A stretch of 64,000 nt of DNA from an uncultured bacterium. GTDB lineage: Bacteria > Bacillota > Negativicutes > Acidaminococcales > Acidaminococcaceae. This document shows, piece by piece, positions 43,994 through 53,483 of the stretch (position 1 is its first letter; each line of letters opens with the position of its first letter). The stretch lies in assembly GCA_905215645.1 (NCBI GenBank), contig CAJMQS010000005.1, positions 45,363 to 109,362 of the forward strand, read 5' to 3'. The translations under genes and the position numbers were made by a program. The notes beneath the pieces were generated by a model. It worked only from the letters and a program-made list of their open reading frames with translations, made no database searches and was not told where the DNA came from.

Positions 43994-44034
43994 GCCGTTC
44001 AGTGCGCATGACATGTTGGAAGAGAAAGTTGTCC
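43994..44034 (-). pseudogene. Short Rpn N-terminal-domain fragment
   Basis: About 41 bp match 49253-49293 closely (GCCGTTCAxTGCGCATGACATG...). On the minus strand this encodes the FSQHVMRNER-like segment of the Rpn nuclease domain. It directly abuts the truncated R3 end. Confidence 0.6.
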
Positions 44035-44095
44035 CCTCCCTGTTTTGAAATGACCGTAATAAGAGGGAAAATGAGAAAAAGCAGGCACGGTTACA

Positions 44096-45081
44096 TCAAT
44101 GTAGAAATTGGAAGTCCCGGGAGTAATTTTTCAGCTTTTCCAACAGCTGGGGATTTGCTTTTTCAAGCCTGACAGGATAATAATTCCGTACATTCGTATA
44201 ATTTTGCTTTTTCAGTGCAGCCCGATACTTCCCGGGGGTCAAATTGAAATACTTTTTAAATGCGCTGTTCAGTGATTTTATATCAGGAAATCCTGCATCA
44301 AGAGCTATGTCCAGGGTGGTCTGTCTGGAATTGTTCATTTTGTAAGCTGCATATTCCAGACGCTTCCTTGTCAGATATTCGTGGAAGCCGATTTCCATAT
44401 GCTTTTTGAAATAGGTAGAAAGATAGGCTCCATTCATATCCATCTGCTGGGCCAACTGTTGCAGTGTGATAGGGGTCTTGAAGTTTTCATCGATATATGC
44501 AGTGAGTTTTTGGATTTTCAGTTCCTTTTTATCAGGCAAGAACCGCATTTTCTTATTGAGTGGTTTACCAAAAGAAGCCAGGAGCATTCCTGTAATGAGC
44601 TGGAGATAACCAGTGGCCAACACGCTTTGGGCAGGGGTATGGGGGGGCCGATCATTTGCAGATAAAAGAGGCTGATCAGTGCACGTAAAGAATCATAATC
44701 AGTATCTTTCACTTTGGAAGCAGAGTAATTGCATTCGATATCGAAATTCCTGCCGCCGGTTATTTCATTCAGATAATCAAACGAGATATGCAGTACGAAA
44801 GCCGTTGTATCTGCTTCTTCAAGGATGGAAGCATGACCGGTGTTGGGAGCGATGGAAACCAGGTCGGATTCGTTTAAAATCCAGGAGCCATTTTCTGTAT
44901 ACAGTTTCAACTTTCCATTGAGCACCAGCATGATTTCTAAAGAAGGATGCCAGTTGAAACGGAAAAAACCGACTTTATAGGCGTAAGCTTCCGCAATTGC
45001 TTGATTATTTTTTGATAACAGTCTTACACAATGATCCTCATCAAAAGGAATCGTCCCGATACTGTTTTCCATTTTACCCAC
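44096..45081 (-). pseudogene. AraC family regulator with a frameshift in a C7 tract
   Basis: Two overlapping frames make one ~328-residue AraC protein: the N-terminal cupin domain (45081 down to ~44648; FRFNWHPSLEIMLVLNGKLKLY) and the C-terminal double HTH (LQQLAQQMDMNGAYLSTYFKKH and the second helix pair ending FKKYFNLTPGKYRAAL). They are joined at a run of seven G on the plus strand (44641-44647). One more base would restore the frame exactly (GPP then HTPAQSV). It may be a pseudogene, a phase-variable switch or a sequencing error. It is divergent from the dehydratase-carrier pair. Confidence 0.8.
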
Positions 45082-45330
45082 CTTTATTTCTAAAAAAACG
45101 ACATAAATAAGAAGCTGTGTACCGTAAAAAAATATACCATAAAAATCCCCATGGTTTCAATATAATCGGAGAAATCTTCTAAAATACTGTAAGAAAAAAA
45201 CAAATAAAGTTCGTTTTTTAGGGAATGCATCTGTGAATTATGAAAAAGAAAAATCTATAAAATCAACCTATAATTACATACATCGATAAAAGAAATCACA
45301 ACAGTCCCAAAATCGGGAGGAGGCAGGATC

Positions 45331-46479
45331 ATGAAGATCACCGATGTTGAAACCATTGAAATGAAACATTACCTGTTTGTCAAAGTCCATACAGATGCGG
45401 GAATCACAGGGCTGGGGGAAGCAGGAAACTGGGGATTTTTAAAAGCAACCAAAAGTGCCATCGAAAAATTTTCAGAATTTCTCATCGATCAGGACCCATT
45501 TCCCATTGAACATCATGTACAGAACATGTATCGGGCGATGTACTTCCGGGGAAGTGTCATCATGAGTGCAATCAGTGCTCTGGAAATCGCTCTTTGGGAT
45601 ATCAAAGGGAAAGCTTTTGGCGTACCTGTCTATGAACTTCTGGGAGGAAAAACACGCTCCAAGGTACGGACTTACTGCAGCGGATTAAGCGATTTCCAGA
45701 AAACCAGCAAGGAAATAGCAGAAGAATTCCAGCGTCTCAAAGAAGAGGGATTTACGGCCAGCAAGATTTTTTTGCCCGTGGATCAGATTTCAGAAGATGG
45801 GAAAGAGTCCTATTACAACAGCAAGGTCCAGATCGCTGTAGAAAAAGTTGCTCGGGTAAGAGAAGCAGTAGGGGAAATGTTCGACCTGATCCTGGAAGTC
45901 CATCGGAGTATGTCCGTCCCTGAAGCTGTAGCCTTTGCCAATCAGGTTGAATGTTATCATCCCATGGTCCTGGAAGACCCTGTGGGGCCGGATAATGTGG
46001 ATTCGATGGCATACGTCGCACAGCATGTAAATGTACCGATTGCTACCGGGGAAAGATATATTTCCCTTGGAGAATTCGCCGTCCTGCTCCAAAGACATGC
46101 CGCGCGGTACGTCAGACCCGATGTGTGCGCAGTGGGGGGAATCAATGCCTCCCGGAAGATTGCTGCTTTGGCTGAAGCGCAGGATGTATTGGTTATTCCG
46201 CACAATCCCCTGGGACCGGTTTCCACAGCTGCCTGTCTACAGCTCAGTGCATGCATTTCCAATCTTGGAATCATGGAACTGCCAGGCTTTATGCTGAACG
46301 GGAAAGAAGATGCCATGGTGAAAGAACCCTTGGAAATCCAGAAGGGATGTCTATTGGTCCCAGACCGGCCTGGCATTGGCATCGAGTTGGCAGAGGACGC
46401 CCCCTCCATTTTCCCCGCTCATGACCGTGCCAGCAATCATGCTCATATGAACTTTGATGGATCTGTCCGAGATTGGTGA
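45331..46479 (+). CDS. Enolase-superfamily dehydratase (mandelate racemase/galactonate dehydratase-like)
   Basis: The 382-residue protein has the capping domain (about 1-125, with ALWDIKGKAFGVPVYELLGG) and a TIM barrel. The three metal-ligand positions are Glu189 in LEVHRS, Glu in VLEDPVGPD and Glu in ATGERY; His191 and the late PHNPLGPVS His are the acid/base candidates, as in D-galactonate or mannonate dehydratases. The first ligand is usually Asp; Glu here is unusual. The enzyme would dehydrate a sugar acid. GGGAGGAGG precedes the ATG. It is 17 bp upstream of an SLC13-type carrier and divergent from the AraC gene. Confidence 0.86.
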   Translation: MKITDVETIEMKHYLFVKVHTDAGITGLGEAGNWGFLKATKSAIEKFSEFLIDQDPFPIEHHVQNMYRAMYFRGSVIMSAISALEIALWDIKGKAFGVPVYELLGGKTRSKVRTYCSGLSDFQKTSKEIAEEFQRLKEEGFTASKIFLPVDQISEDGKESYYNSKVQIAVEKVARVREAVGEMFDLILEVHRSMSVPEAVAFANQVECYHPMVLEDPVGPDNVDSMAYVAQHVNVPIATGERYISLGEFAVLLQRHAARYVRPDVCAVGGINASRKIAALAEAQDVLVIPHNPLGPVSTAACLQLSACISNLGIMELPGFMLNGKEDAMVKEPLEIQKGCLLVPDRPGIGIELAEDAPSIFPAHDRASNHAHMNFDGSVRDW

Positions 46480-46496
46480 TCAAGGAGGTGTTTATT

Positions 46497-47786
46497 GTGA
46501 TGACCTATCATATAATCATCTGTCTTGCTTTATTTGTCCTGATGATGGGAATGCTGGCCTGGAACCGCTATCCCATGGGAGTCATTGGATTGGCAGCCTT
46601 GACCCTGTTGGTTTTGGCGGGAATTCTATCACCCAAAGCGGCCTTGACCAATTTCGGCAATGCCAATGTTGTAATCATTATGGGGATGTTCATCGTAGGA
46701 GCTGGATTGAAAAAAACATCTTTAATCGGTCATTTAACCACATCGATCCGAAAAGTTACCGGTGGAAATTTCCAGATGGCCTATCGCAGTGTAATCCTGC
46801 TGGCTGTCTTTCTTACCAGCATCCTTACAAGCCCTGCTGTGTGTTATGCCATTGTTTTTCCCATCATGGACTCGATTTGCGAAGAATTCCATGTTTCCAA
46901 ATCAAAAGTCCAGTTTCCTTTATGCCTGACCTGTATCACCTGTGCAGGAGTTTTACCTTTTGGATTTGCGATTAGTGAAGCGGCCGTGTTCAACGGACTC
47001 ATGGAAACCTATGGGTATCAGATGAACTTTACCGCATTGGATTTCACCATGGGCAGGTTTCCTATTATGGTGCTGGCTGTTATCTGGGCCTTATTTTTTG
47101 CGCAAAAAAACACCATTTCAGAACCAGCCGTAGAAATCATTTCAAATCATCAAGAGAAAAGCAAGAGTGCAGAGTTGTCCCAGGTACAGAATACCTTGGG
47201 AGCCATCATCTTTGTTTTGACCATCGGATCTTTGATTTTTGGGGCAAAATTGAAACTCACGGCTTGGGTCGTGGTATTGACTGGCAGCCTGCTGTTTATT
47301 TTCACTAATATCTTAAGCTTTAAGGAAGCTGTTTCAGCAATGCCCTTTGATATCGGGTTTATGTTCATCGGTGCAAATGCCATGGCCGATGCATTGGTCA
47401 AATCAGGTACAGCAGATGCAGTGGGCAAGTTGATCTCTGGGTCCCTTGGCGGCAAACCCAACAATTTACTCTTATGCTTGATCTTTTTCCTGGTCCCATT
47501 CATCCTTACCCAGTTCATGAATAACCAGGCGGTCATGAATATCTTCGCTCCCATCTGTCTTTTGATCTGCAAGCCTTTAGGTGCTGATCCTCGTGGACTT
47601 TTGATCCTGATATGCGCAGGAAGCCTGACCGCATTCATGACTCCTTCTGCAACAGCAGCGATTCCCATGATGATGGCTGCAGGAGGATATGATGTGAAAT
47701 CGCTGATCAAAATGGGATGGATGTTTGCTATCCTGATATCTGTTTGTTATATTGGATATATTTCCTTATTTTTGCCTGCCGTTTGA
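46497..47786 (+). CDS. SLC13/DASS-type permease
   Basis: The 429-residue protein has about 11 helices with two related halves. ILTSPAVCYAIVFPIMDSI and NNQAVMNIFAPICLLICKPLGADPRGLLILICAGSLTAFMTPSATAAIPMMMAAGGY match the ArsB/DASS superfamily, where the SNT-like loops hold Na+ and carboxylate. The GTG at 46497 is 8 bp from AGGAGG (46483-46488); ATG at 46500 is the alternative. Together with the dehydratase it may form an uptake-and-catabolism pair for a sugar acid or dicarboxylate. Confidence 0.85.
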   Translation: MMTYHIIICLALFVLMMGMLAWNRYPMGVIGLAALTLLVLAGILSPKAALTNFGNANVVIIMGMFIVGAGLKKTSLIGHLTTSIRKVTGGNFQMAYRSVILLAVFLTSILTSPAVCYAIVFPIMDSICEEFHVSKSKVQFPLCLTCITCAGVLPFGFAISEAAVFNGLMETYGYQMNFTALDFTMGRFPIMVLAVIWALFFAQKNTISEPAVEIISNHQEKSKSAELSQVQNTLGAIIFVLTIGSLIFGAKLKLTAWVVVLTGSLLFIFTNILSFKEAVSAMPFDIGFMFIGANAMADALVKSGTADAVGKLISGSLGGKPNNLLLCLIFFLVPFILTQFMNNQAVMNIFAPICLLICKPLGADPRGLLILICAGSLTAFMTPSATAAIPMMMAAGGYDVKSLIKMGWMFAILISVCYIGYISLFLPAV

Positions 47787-47815
47787 TTTATGTGCGTCGG
47801 CAGGATCAAAAAGAA

Positions 47816-47874
47816 ACAGGGCTGCGGAACCATGTCGATAGGGAAAATCGGCGGTTTCCACAGCTCTGTTTTTT
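47816..47874 (+). terminator. Terminator of the dehydratase-permease operon
   Basis: ACAGGGCTGCGGAACC (47816-47831) pairs, with a few mismatches, with GGTTTCCACAGCTCTGT (47853-47869), followed by TTTTT. Confidence 0.7.
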
Positions 47875-47898
47875 ATGCTTTTTTACTGTTTCATCTCC

Positions 47899-48187
47899 TC
47901 AGTCAGCTTCTGCACATATTCCATAGAAACCTTGGCTCCCGTAGCCACCTGTTCCACAGACCATACCACTGGAAAGAAAATTCAGCAGCAGCTGGCGTTG
48001 GCGTTGTTTCCAACCTTCTTGGATGCCTTCTTCTTTGAATTCATTTTGGCGTCTCCTGATTTCATCACTTAAGATCATGTTTTCTCGTCTCATTTTATCC
48101 ATGCTTTTGACGCTTTTGAACCAGATGGACTTCCTGGTCCAGGCTTTCTGCAAAACAGCAATGGGTGGGGAGCCAAGAAGTCAGGCC
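47899..48187 (-). pseudogene. Rpn-type C-terminal fragment with nearby repeat-terminus-like sequence
   Basis: The frame at 47899-48153 reads VKSMDKMRRENMILSDEIRRRQNEFKEEGIQEG, a close match to the fragment at 20249. The DNA at 48098-48153 also matches 20491-20546. At 48175-48187 AAGAAGTCAGGCC resembles the terminus of the palindromic repeat, suggesting a lost copy. N-terminal and middle parts are absent. Confidence 0.65.
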
Positions 48188-48213
48188 GTTGGCGGGAAGA
48201 TATCATCTCCACT

Positions 48214-49028
48214 CTAACGATACAGCCCTGGTCTCCGCAAGGCAATGTAGGGCCTTGCCCGGCGGCTTTCTTTGCATTTCGCCAAATCTATTTCGCAGGT
48301 TACCAGCTCTTCTTCACAGCCCGCTTTGCAGAGGGTATTTCCGTCGCTGTCTACCACCAAGGATTGGCCGGCAAATGTCACATCACCTTCCTGGCCTGTT
48401 CGGTTGCACATGGCAATGAATACGTTGTTCTGGTATGCTTGTACCCGGATTTCCCATTCGAAAAGGTCCAAAGGTTCCGTGGTCAGGTGGCTGTGGGAAT
48501 CAAGATCAGTTCCGCTCCCCTGGCTGCACAGGTCCGGATGCTTTCTGGGAGATGGCGGTCGAAACAGATGACAATGCCGATTTTGCCCCAGGGAGTATCA
48601 TAGGCCTGGAAACCTTCTGGAGAAGGGGTGTAATACTCCAGTTCGTAAAACTGAGGTGCACTGGTAACATGGACCATGGCTGAGCGGCCCAGGAGTTTTC
48701 CTGATTCGTCGATGAACAGCGATGTATCGTAGGGCCGCCCCTGGATCTGTAAATAGAGATTGGGAGAAAGTATAGTATGGGTCTGGCGGGCCAGCTCATA
48801 AAACGCTGTTACTCGTGGATCATCCGGCTCCAGCAGATAAGATTCCCGCTCTATACCCCATCTCTCAGGCAGCTCTTCTGCCCTGTACTGGGGCAAAAAG
48901 GGCATATGCTGCACCTCGGGGAAAAAGAGCAGATCCGCACCGGCTGCTTTTTTCACCGCATCATAGCTCACCTGTAGATTCTGTTCCATGTCCATTGACA
49001 TCGCCATCTGCATCATTGCAATCTGCAT
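48214..49028 (-). pseudogene. Decayed carbon-nitrogen hydrolase (ureidopropionase-like)
   Basis: The two frames 49028-48483 and 48471-48214 form one nitrilase-superfamily enzyme. It matches beta-ureidopropionase/N-carbamoylputrescine amidase sequence (YDTPWGKIGIVICFDRHLPESIRTCAARGAELILIPTA, then LFEWEIRVQAYQNNVFIAMCNRTG). The frame breaks at about 48480 just after ILIPTA. In addition the catalytic Lys (normally SKMVH) is Ala: GRSAMVHV. The Cys in VICFDRH and Glu in FFPEVQ remain. Both changes say it is not a working enzyme. Confidence 0.85.
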
Positions 49029-49049
49029 CAGCCTTGCTCCTTTCGTATG

Positions 49050-49322
49050 TGCTGTTCAAGAATATCCGGGTCTCTTCGTCTTTAATTGTACCTTGATATC
49101 CTTTTTGCAGCAATGGCTTCATCATCTTCCACATAGACATCCAGACGGATGCTTTTCTCGTCCAAGCGGAGATTGATGGTCTTTTCGAAATCCTGGTAGC
49201 GAAGAGAACGGACTTTGATGTTCAAAATTTTTTCGATGAGATGGGTGCAAAGCCGTTCATTGCGCATGACATGCTGGGAGAAAAGGTTGTCCTGGATGGT
49301 GAGTCCGTCAAATATAATATGG
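49050..49322 (-). pseudogene. Rpn-type gene remnant (N-terminal domain joined to a middle fragment)
   Basis: On the minus strand from about 49318 the frame reads FDGLTIQDNLFSQHVMRNERL, then IEKILNIKVRSLRYQDFEKTINLRLDEKSIRLDVYVEDD: the start of a PDDEXK_2/Rpn nuclease domain including its first acidic motif. It then jumps, without the IEMQ-type motif, to the middle segment GTIKDEETRIFLN (49050-49116) in another frame. So an internal deletion removed the active site. Repeat R4 begins 57 bp away. Confidence 0.75.
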
Positions 49323-49378
49323 CTTTAATATAGTTTTTCGAGATTTCAATAACAAATTTTCAGTCTCACGTTAAAGGA

Positions 49379-49520
49379 AAAGTCAGAAACGGCCCTAACG
49401 GACCTTGAGACGTCAGACGTCAGCTTTTGTTCGGCTTAGATGCAGGTCCGTCCTGCTTATCGCCGCCAACAAGCTGATGTCTGACTTCTGAAAGGCTCGT
49501 AAGGGCCGGTCTGACTTCTT
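49379..49520 (+). repeat. Palindromic ~140-bp repeat, copy R4 (forward)
   Basis: It begins AAAGTCAGAAAC and ends GTCTGACTTCTT, with outer GGCCC-type hairpins and the central GCAGGTCCG block. It ends 5 bp before the stop codon side of the helicase gene. Confidence 0.9.
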
Positions 49521-49524
49521 TTCC

Positions 49525-52500
49525 TTACAGCACCCCGCTGCTGTCCGTGGTCGTGATGTATTTGGCCGGGATGGGATGATCCAGATGATAGATGATGGTA
49601 ATGGGCTGGCTGCCGTTCCAGCTGGAGAGTTGGGCGGTGCCCAGGAAGGTATAATTCTGGGAATTCCCTTGGGCATCTTTTTTCTGTTCTCGGACAAAGA
49701 GCAGGACGATATTGCCCTTTTCCCGTTGCTGGATGTACCGCTGGCCAGTGGGGGATTCCGGAGTGGTGGCATTTTGACTCTGCCAATGGAACAGCCGGTC
49801 GTTGATGGAATAATCCTCATACCGGGTGGATTCCGAAAATTCCTTTTCTGACTTATTCAAAGTCACCAGGAATACGTCCGTATCACAGTTCACAAAACGA
49901 CTGTTTCCAGGATGAAGGTATTTTACACCTTCCCGTACGCTGTTGGGTTTGTTCAGGCCCAGGGCCGCAAAAATTTGGTCCCGGGAATAGTTACAGTAGA
50001 CTTCCAGGGCACAGGGGTAGGGGAGGTTGGCCTTTTGGGGCAGGATATTGAACCGGTCGAATTGGAGGTTTAAGACCGATTGGATTTCCTGGCAGAGTTC
50101 CGGGGTCCGCTGCCAGATGCGGATGGCATCCCAGGAATCTTTCAATCCAGCATCTTGCCAGTCCTTTCCCCAAAGGGTGAACTGCCACATCCGCAGGTAC
50201 TGCTGCCGGAGAAAAGGCAGGGTAGAAGGTTTCAACGGATTTTGGAAGGCTTTTTCCAGGAAGGTGAGCCAATGGGGAGAATCCATTCCTAGAAAACGAG
50301 GAAGAGCCCGTTCCAGGATCTTTTCTTCCAGGGTTTCAGGAAAATTGGGAATGACCTGGGCCTGGGCACATAACCGAGCATACGTCCGTTGTCCATTGAA
50401 AAAAATTTCCGGTTTTACATTGGCCGCTTTTAAAAATTGAGCCAGAGTGGGGACAGTTTTTCCAGCAGCTTCATACAGGTCACGGATACACTCCTGGTAA
50501 AAGGCATCACCCCGGAGCCGGGAACGGATATTGTCCAGCACCCGTTTTTGAGCGATTTCCTCCAATTGGATGGAACAGCCTTTGGGTACGTGAGGGAATC
50601 CTTCTTTTACTTCCCGGTGGATGGATATGTTTTCCCGTCCCACCAAGGCTTGGAACCGGCTGGCGAAATCATATTTCCGATTGGCCTGGGCTACAAAATC
50701 CAATACTGTGAGACAGTCTTTTCCTTCATCCAAACGCAGTCCCCGGCCCAGTTGCTGGAGGAATATGGTTATGCTGTTGGTGGGACGCAGGAACAAAATG
50801 GTATTGATGCAGGGAATATCCACTCCCTCATTGAACAAGTCCACCACGAAAATGAAAGTCAAGTCTCCACTGGCCAATTTCTGGCTGGCACTCTGCCGTT
50901 CCTCTTCGGAAGAATGAGCATCCAGCGCCAGAGACCGGATTCCCTTTTGGTTGAAATAATCTGCCATAAAATGGGCATGGTCCTGAGAAACACAGAACCC
51001 TACCCCGTGGATTTCCCGCCAGTCCGCCGTATAGCGCTCTACCGCATCCAAAATGGCTCGGGCCCGCTGGTTGGCCGTGCGGGCTTCCATTACGTAGAGA
51101 TTGGTCAGGGCCCCTACATCGTAATGACCATTGGTCCATTTTACATGGCTTAAGTCCACAGTGTCCGATACTCCAAAGTAATGGAAAGGACACAGCAACC
51201 GCCGTTCAATAGCTGCTGGGAGACGGATTTCTGCAGCAATATGGTCGCCGAACCAGTGGAGGATATCCTTTCCATCCATCCGTTCCGGAGTGGCGGTGAG
51301 GCCTAGAAGAATCTTGGGTTGGAAATGGTTTAGCAGTTTTTGGTAGGAGGGAGCTGCCGAATGGTGGAATTCATCCACGATAATCATGTCGTAGAAATCC
51401 GGTTCCATATGGTCCCAGAAGGCCAAGCTGTTGCAAGTTTGGATGGACATAAATACATGGTCCATCTGGGAGGGATGGGTGCCGGCTACTGCCAGTTCCC
51501 CAAAATCGGGGTCTTTCAATACCTGGCGGAAACAAGAAAGGCTCTGCTCCAGGATTTCCTTCCGATGGGCAATAAAGAGAAGACGAGCTCCTTCTGGACG
51601 GCTTTCTTTGAAACGACGGTAATCAAAAGCCGAAATGGCTGTTTTTCCCGTCCCTGTGGCAGCCACGATCAGATTGTGCCATCGGTTCCTTTCCTTCCGT
51701 TCCACGTCCAGGGTGTCCAGGATGACTTGCTGGTAGGGATAGGGGCGGATGGTAAAGGAATAGGATAGTTCCTCCATCTTATCGGTGCCGTGATATCGCT
51801 GCTGTGTAATGGCCTGCTTCAGCTGAGGCAGGTCCTTTGCTGTATAGGGCTGGAAATCTGCTGAATGCCAGTAGGTTTCAAAGGTGGCGTCCATTTTGGC
51901 CATGATTTCCGGCATATCCTGCTGGGTTACCTTCATGTTCCATTCCAGTCCATCGGCAATGGCTGCATGAGATAAATTAGACGACCCGACATAAGCCGTA
52001 GAATATCCGCTGTTACGCTGGAATAAATAGGCCTTGGCATGGAGCCGGGTCTCCTTCACATTGTAGGAAATACGGACTTCTGTATTGGGAAGCTGGGAGA
52101 GGATTTCAATGGCTTTTGGATCCGTGGCTCCCATATAGGTAGTGGTCAGGATCCGCAAATGGCCTCCTGCTGCTGTAAAGGTCCGTAAGTAAGGGAGAAT
52201 CAGGGTAAGACCGGAAAATTTGATGAAAGAAACCAAAAAATCGATTCGGTCACTGGAAGCAATTTCTCGGCGGAGTTCCGATACCATGGAAATATCCTTT
52301 TGACTGTTGGTAAAGAGAAATGAGCGGGAAAGAGATGTTGCTGGCCGAGGGCGGTGGACTTCCTGGATCTGGTTGATCCGGTGTTGGAGTTCCAAGAGCA
52401 GGAAATCTTCCCGATTCACCTGATTGTCCGTTCCTAGAGCAGGCAATTTTTCTGATAGACAGCGGATCAACCCATTGGTTAGAGCCAATTCCTGCTGGAG

Positions 52501-52710
52501 CAGACTTTCCCCGTTCTGATCCGCCAAGTCTTTCAGGCAAAGATGGACCAGCTTCCTGATGTAATCTGAAAGATATCCCACGGCCTCTTGGGGATCTACT
52601 TTGTCAGAAATCGTAGCCCAAATCTTTTTCTGGTCCAAAGCTTCCTGTAGCCGCTGTCCCAGCCTCTGGGAAATTACTTTTTCATAAAGTCCATCTTTGA
52701 ATCCGTCCAT
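49525..52710 (-). CDS. PLD-like nuclease/SF2 helicase/DUF3427 fusion protein
   Basis: The 1061-residue protein has three parts. Residues ~150-290 are a phospholipase-D-like domain with a single HxK motif (His224-Ala-Lys226, then GSSN at 242-245). Residues ~320-700 are a DEAD/DEAH SF2 helicase: Walker A ATGTGKT (351-357), DEFH (446-449), TAT (472-474) and motif VI QLGRGLR. The last ~350 residues fit DUF3427. The architecture resembles type III restriction/defence helicases, and such PLD-helicase-DUF3427 proteins may act in anti-phage defence or DNA repair; the role here is inferred. AGGAGG is 8 bp from the ATG. It is flanked by repeats R4 and R5 in the same orientation. Confidence 0.9.
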   Translation of the reverse strand: MDGFKDGLYEKVISQRLGQRLQEALDQKKIWATISDKVDPQEAVGYLSDYIRKLVHLCLKDLADQNGESLLQQELALTNGLIRCLSEKLPALGTDNQVNREDFLLLELQHRINQIQEVHRPRPATSLSRSFLFTNSQKDISMVSELRREIASSDRIDFLVSFIKFSGLTLILPYLRTFTAAGGHLRILTTTYMGATDPKAIEILSQLPNTEVRISYNVKETRLHAKAYLFQRNSGYSTAYVGSSNLSHAAIADGLEWNMKVTQQDMPEIMAKMDATFETYWHSADFQPYTAKDLPQLKQAITQQRYHGTDKMEELSYSFTIRPYPYQQVILDTLDVERKERNRWHNLIVAATGTGKTAISAFDYRRFKESRPEGARLLFIAHRKEILEQSLSCFRQVLKDPDFGELAVAGTHPSQMDHVFMSIQTCNSLAFWDHMEPDFYDMIIVDEFHHSAAPSYQKLLNHFQPKILLGLTATPERMDGKDILHWFGDHIAAEIRLPAAIERRLLCPFHYFGVSDTVDLSHVKWTNGHYDVGALTNLYVMEARTANQRARAILDAVERYTADWREIHGVGFCVSQDHAHFMADYFNQKGIRSLALDAHSSEEERQSASQKLASGDLTFIFVVDLFNEGVDIPCINTILFLRPTNSITIFLQQLGRGLRLDEGKDCLTVLDFVAQANRKYDFASRFQALVGRENISIHREVKEGFPHVPKGCSIQLEEIAQKRVLDNIRSRLRGDAFYQECIRDLYEAAGKTVPTLAQFLKAANVKPEIFFNGQRTYARLCAQAQVIPNFPETLEEKILERALPRFLGMDSPHWLTFLEKAFQNPLKPSTLPFLRQQYLRMWQFTLWGKDWQDAGLKDSWDAIRIWQRTPELCQEIQSVLNLQFDRFNILPQKANLPYPCALEVYCNYSRDQIFAALGLNKPNSVREGVKYLHPGNSRFVNCDTDVFLVTLNKSEKEFSESTRYEDYSINDRLFHWQSQNATTPESPTGQRYIQQREKGNIVLLFVREQKKDAQGNSQNYTFLGTAQLSSWNGSQPITIIYHLDHPIPAKYITTTDSSGVL

Positions 52711-52783
52711 TGCCTAGCCTCCTTTGTCGATAGGGATATTATAGCATGGATGGCGGAGAGGCGGGGGAGAGGCTTTGTTTGAA

Positions 52784-52914
52784 AAGAAGTCAGACACGGC
52801 CCAGAGGGCCTATAGACGTCAGCTCTGTTCGGCTTAGATGCAGGTCCGTCCTGCTTATCGTCAACAAGCTTATGTTTGACATCTGAAAGGCCTGAAGGGC
52901 CGTTCTGACTTCTT
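52784..52914 (+). repeat. Palindromic repeat, copy R5 (forward), with a duplicated tail
   Basis: It begins AAGAAGTCAGAC and ends TCTGACTTCTT. A second right-end unit (GGCATCTGAAAGGCCCGGCAGGGCCGGTCTGACGTCT) follows at 52920-52956. It is 74 bp upstream of the helicase start. Confidence 0.9.
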
Positions 52915-52979
52915 AAATCTGGCATCTGAAAGGCCCGGCAGGGCCGGTCTGACGTCTCTCTTTCCAACCTAATCTATGC

Positions 52980-52985
52980 TATAAT
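52980..52985 (+). promoter_or_regulatory. -10 box of the bcp-yaaA operon
   Basis: TATAAT about 40 bp upstream of the bcp ribosome site. No convincing -35 was found; the R5 tail ends just upstream. Confidence 0.4.
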
Positions 52986-53027
52986 ATCTTCCAAACAAGA
53001 GTGATCATTTCATAAGGAGGAGTTGCC

Positions 53028-53483
53028 ATGCTGGAAATTGGAACGGCTGCGCCGGATTTTACGCTTCCGGATCAAAATGGGGTCATGCATTCTTTGTCCG
53101 ACTATAGGGGACGGAAAGTAGTCCTGTATTTTTATCCCCGGGACAATACGACCGGCTGCACCAAACAGGCCTGTGCTTTTGGGGAGCTGTATCCCCAGTT
53201 CCAAGAGAAAGGGGCTGTGGTGCTGGGGGTCAGCAAGGATTCTGTGGCTTCCCATAAAAAGTTCGAGGAAAAATACGGCCTGCCATTTACCCTGCTTTCT
53301 GACACGGAAAAGACCGTGCTCCAGGCCTATGATGTGTGGAAAGAAAAGAAACTGTACGGCAAGGTATCTATGGGTGTGGTACGCAGCACGTATCTGATCG
53401 ATGAACAGGGAATCATCGTCAAGGCCATGGGGAAAGTGAAACCAGCGGAGAATCCTGTCCAGATGCTGGAGGCGCTGGGATGA
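53028..53483 (+). CDS. bcp: Thiol peroxidase, BCP/PrxQ family
   Basis: The 151-residue peroxiredoxin reduces H2O2 and organic peroxides. PRDNTTGCTKQACAF carries the peroxidatic Cys44 and the resolving Cys49 typical of the alpha-helix-2 BCP/PrxQ class. VGxxPDF-like IGTAAPDFTLPD starts the thioredoxin fold. AAGGAGGAG precedes the ATG. Its stop overlaps the next gene's start (ATGA), so it is cotranscribed with yaaA: a two-gene peroxide-defence operon. Confidence 0.95.
   Translation: MLEIGTAAPDFTLPDQNGVMHSLSDYRGRKVVLYFYPRDNTTGCTKQACAFGELYPQFQEKGAVVLGVSKDSVASHKKFEEKYGLPFTLLSDTEKTVLQAYDVWKEKKLYGKVSMGVVRSTYLIDEQGIIVKAMGKVKPAENPVQMLEALG

Larger units (their letters stand above)
43640..44095. other. 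Gene-poor stretch with decayed fragments
   Basis: No intact gene. A frame at about 43770-43900 would encode AHVVYYVFDRLYGEARTPIGKAMAKEK, with no start and no family I recognise; it may be a transposase or nuclease scrap. It is followed by partial repeat R3 and a short Rpn-like piece, both listed separately. Confidence 0.6.
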
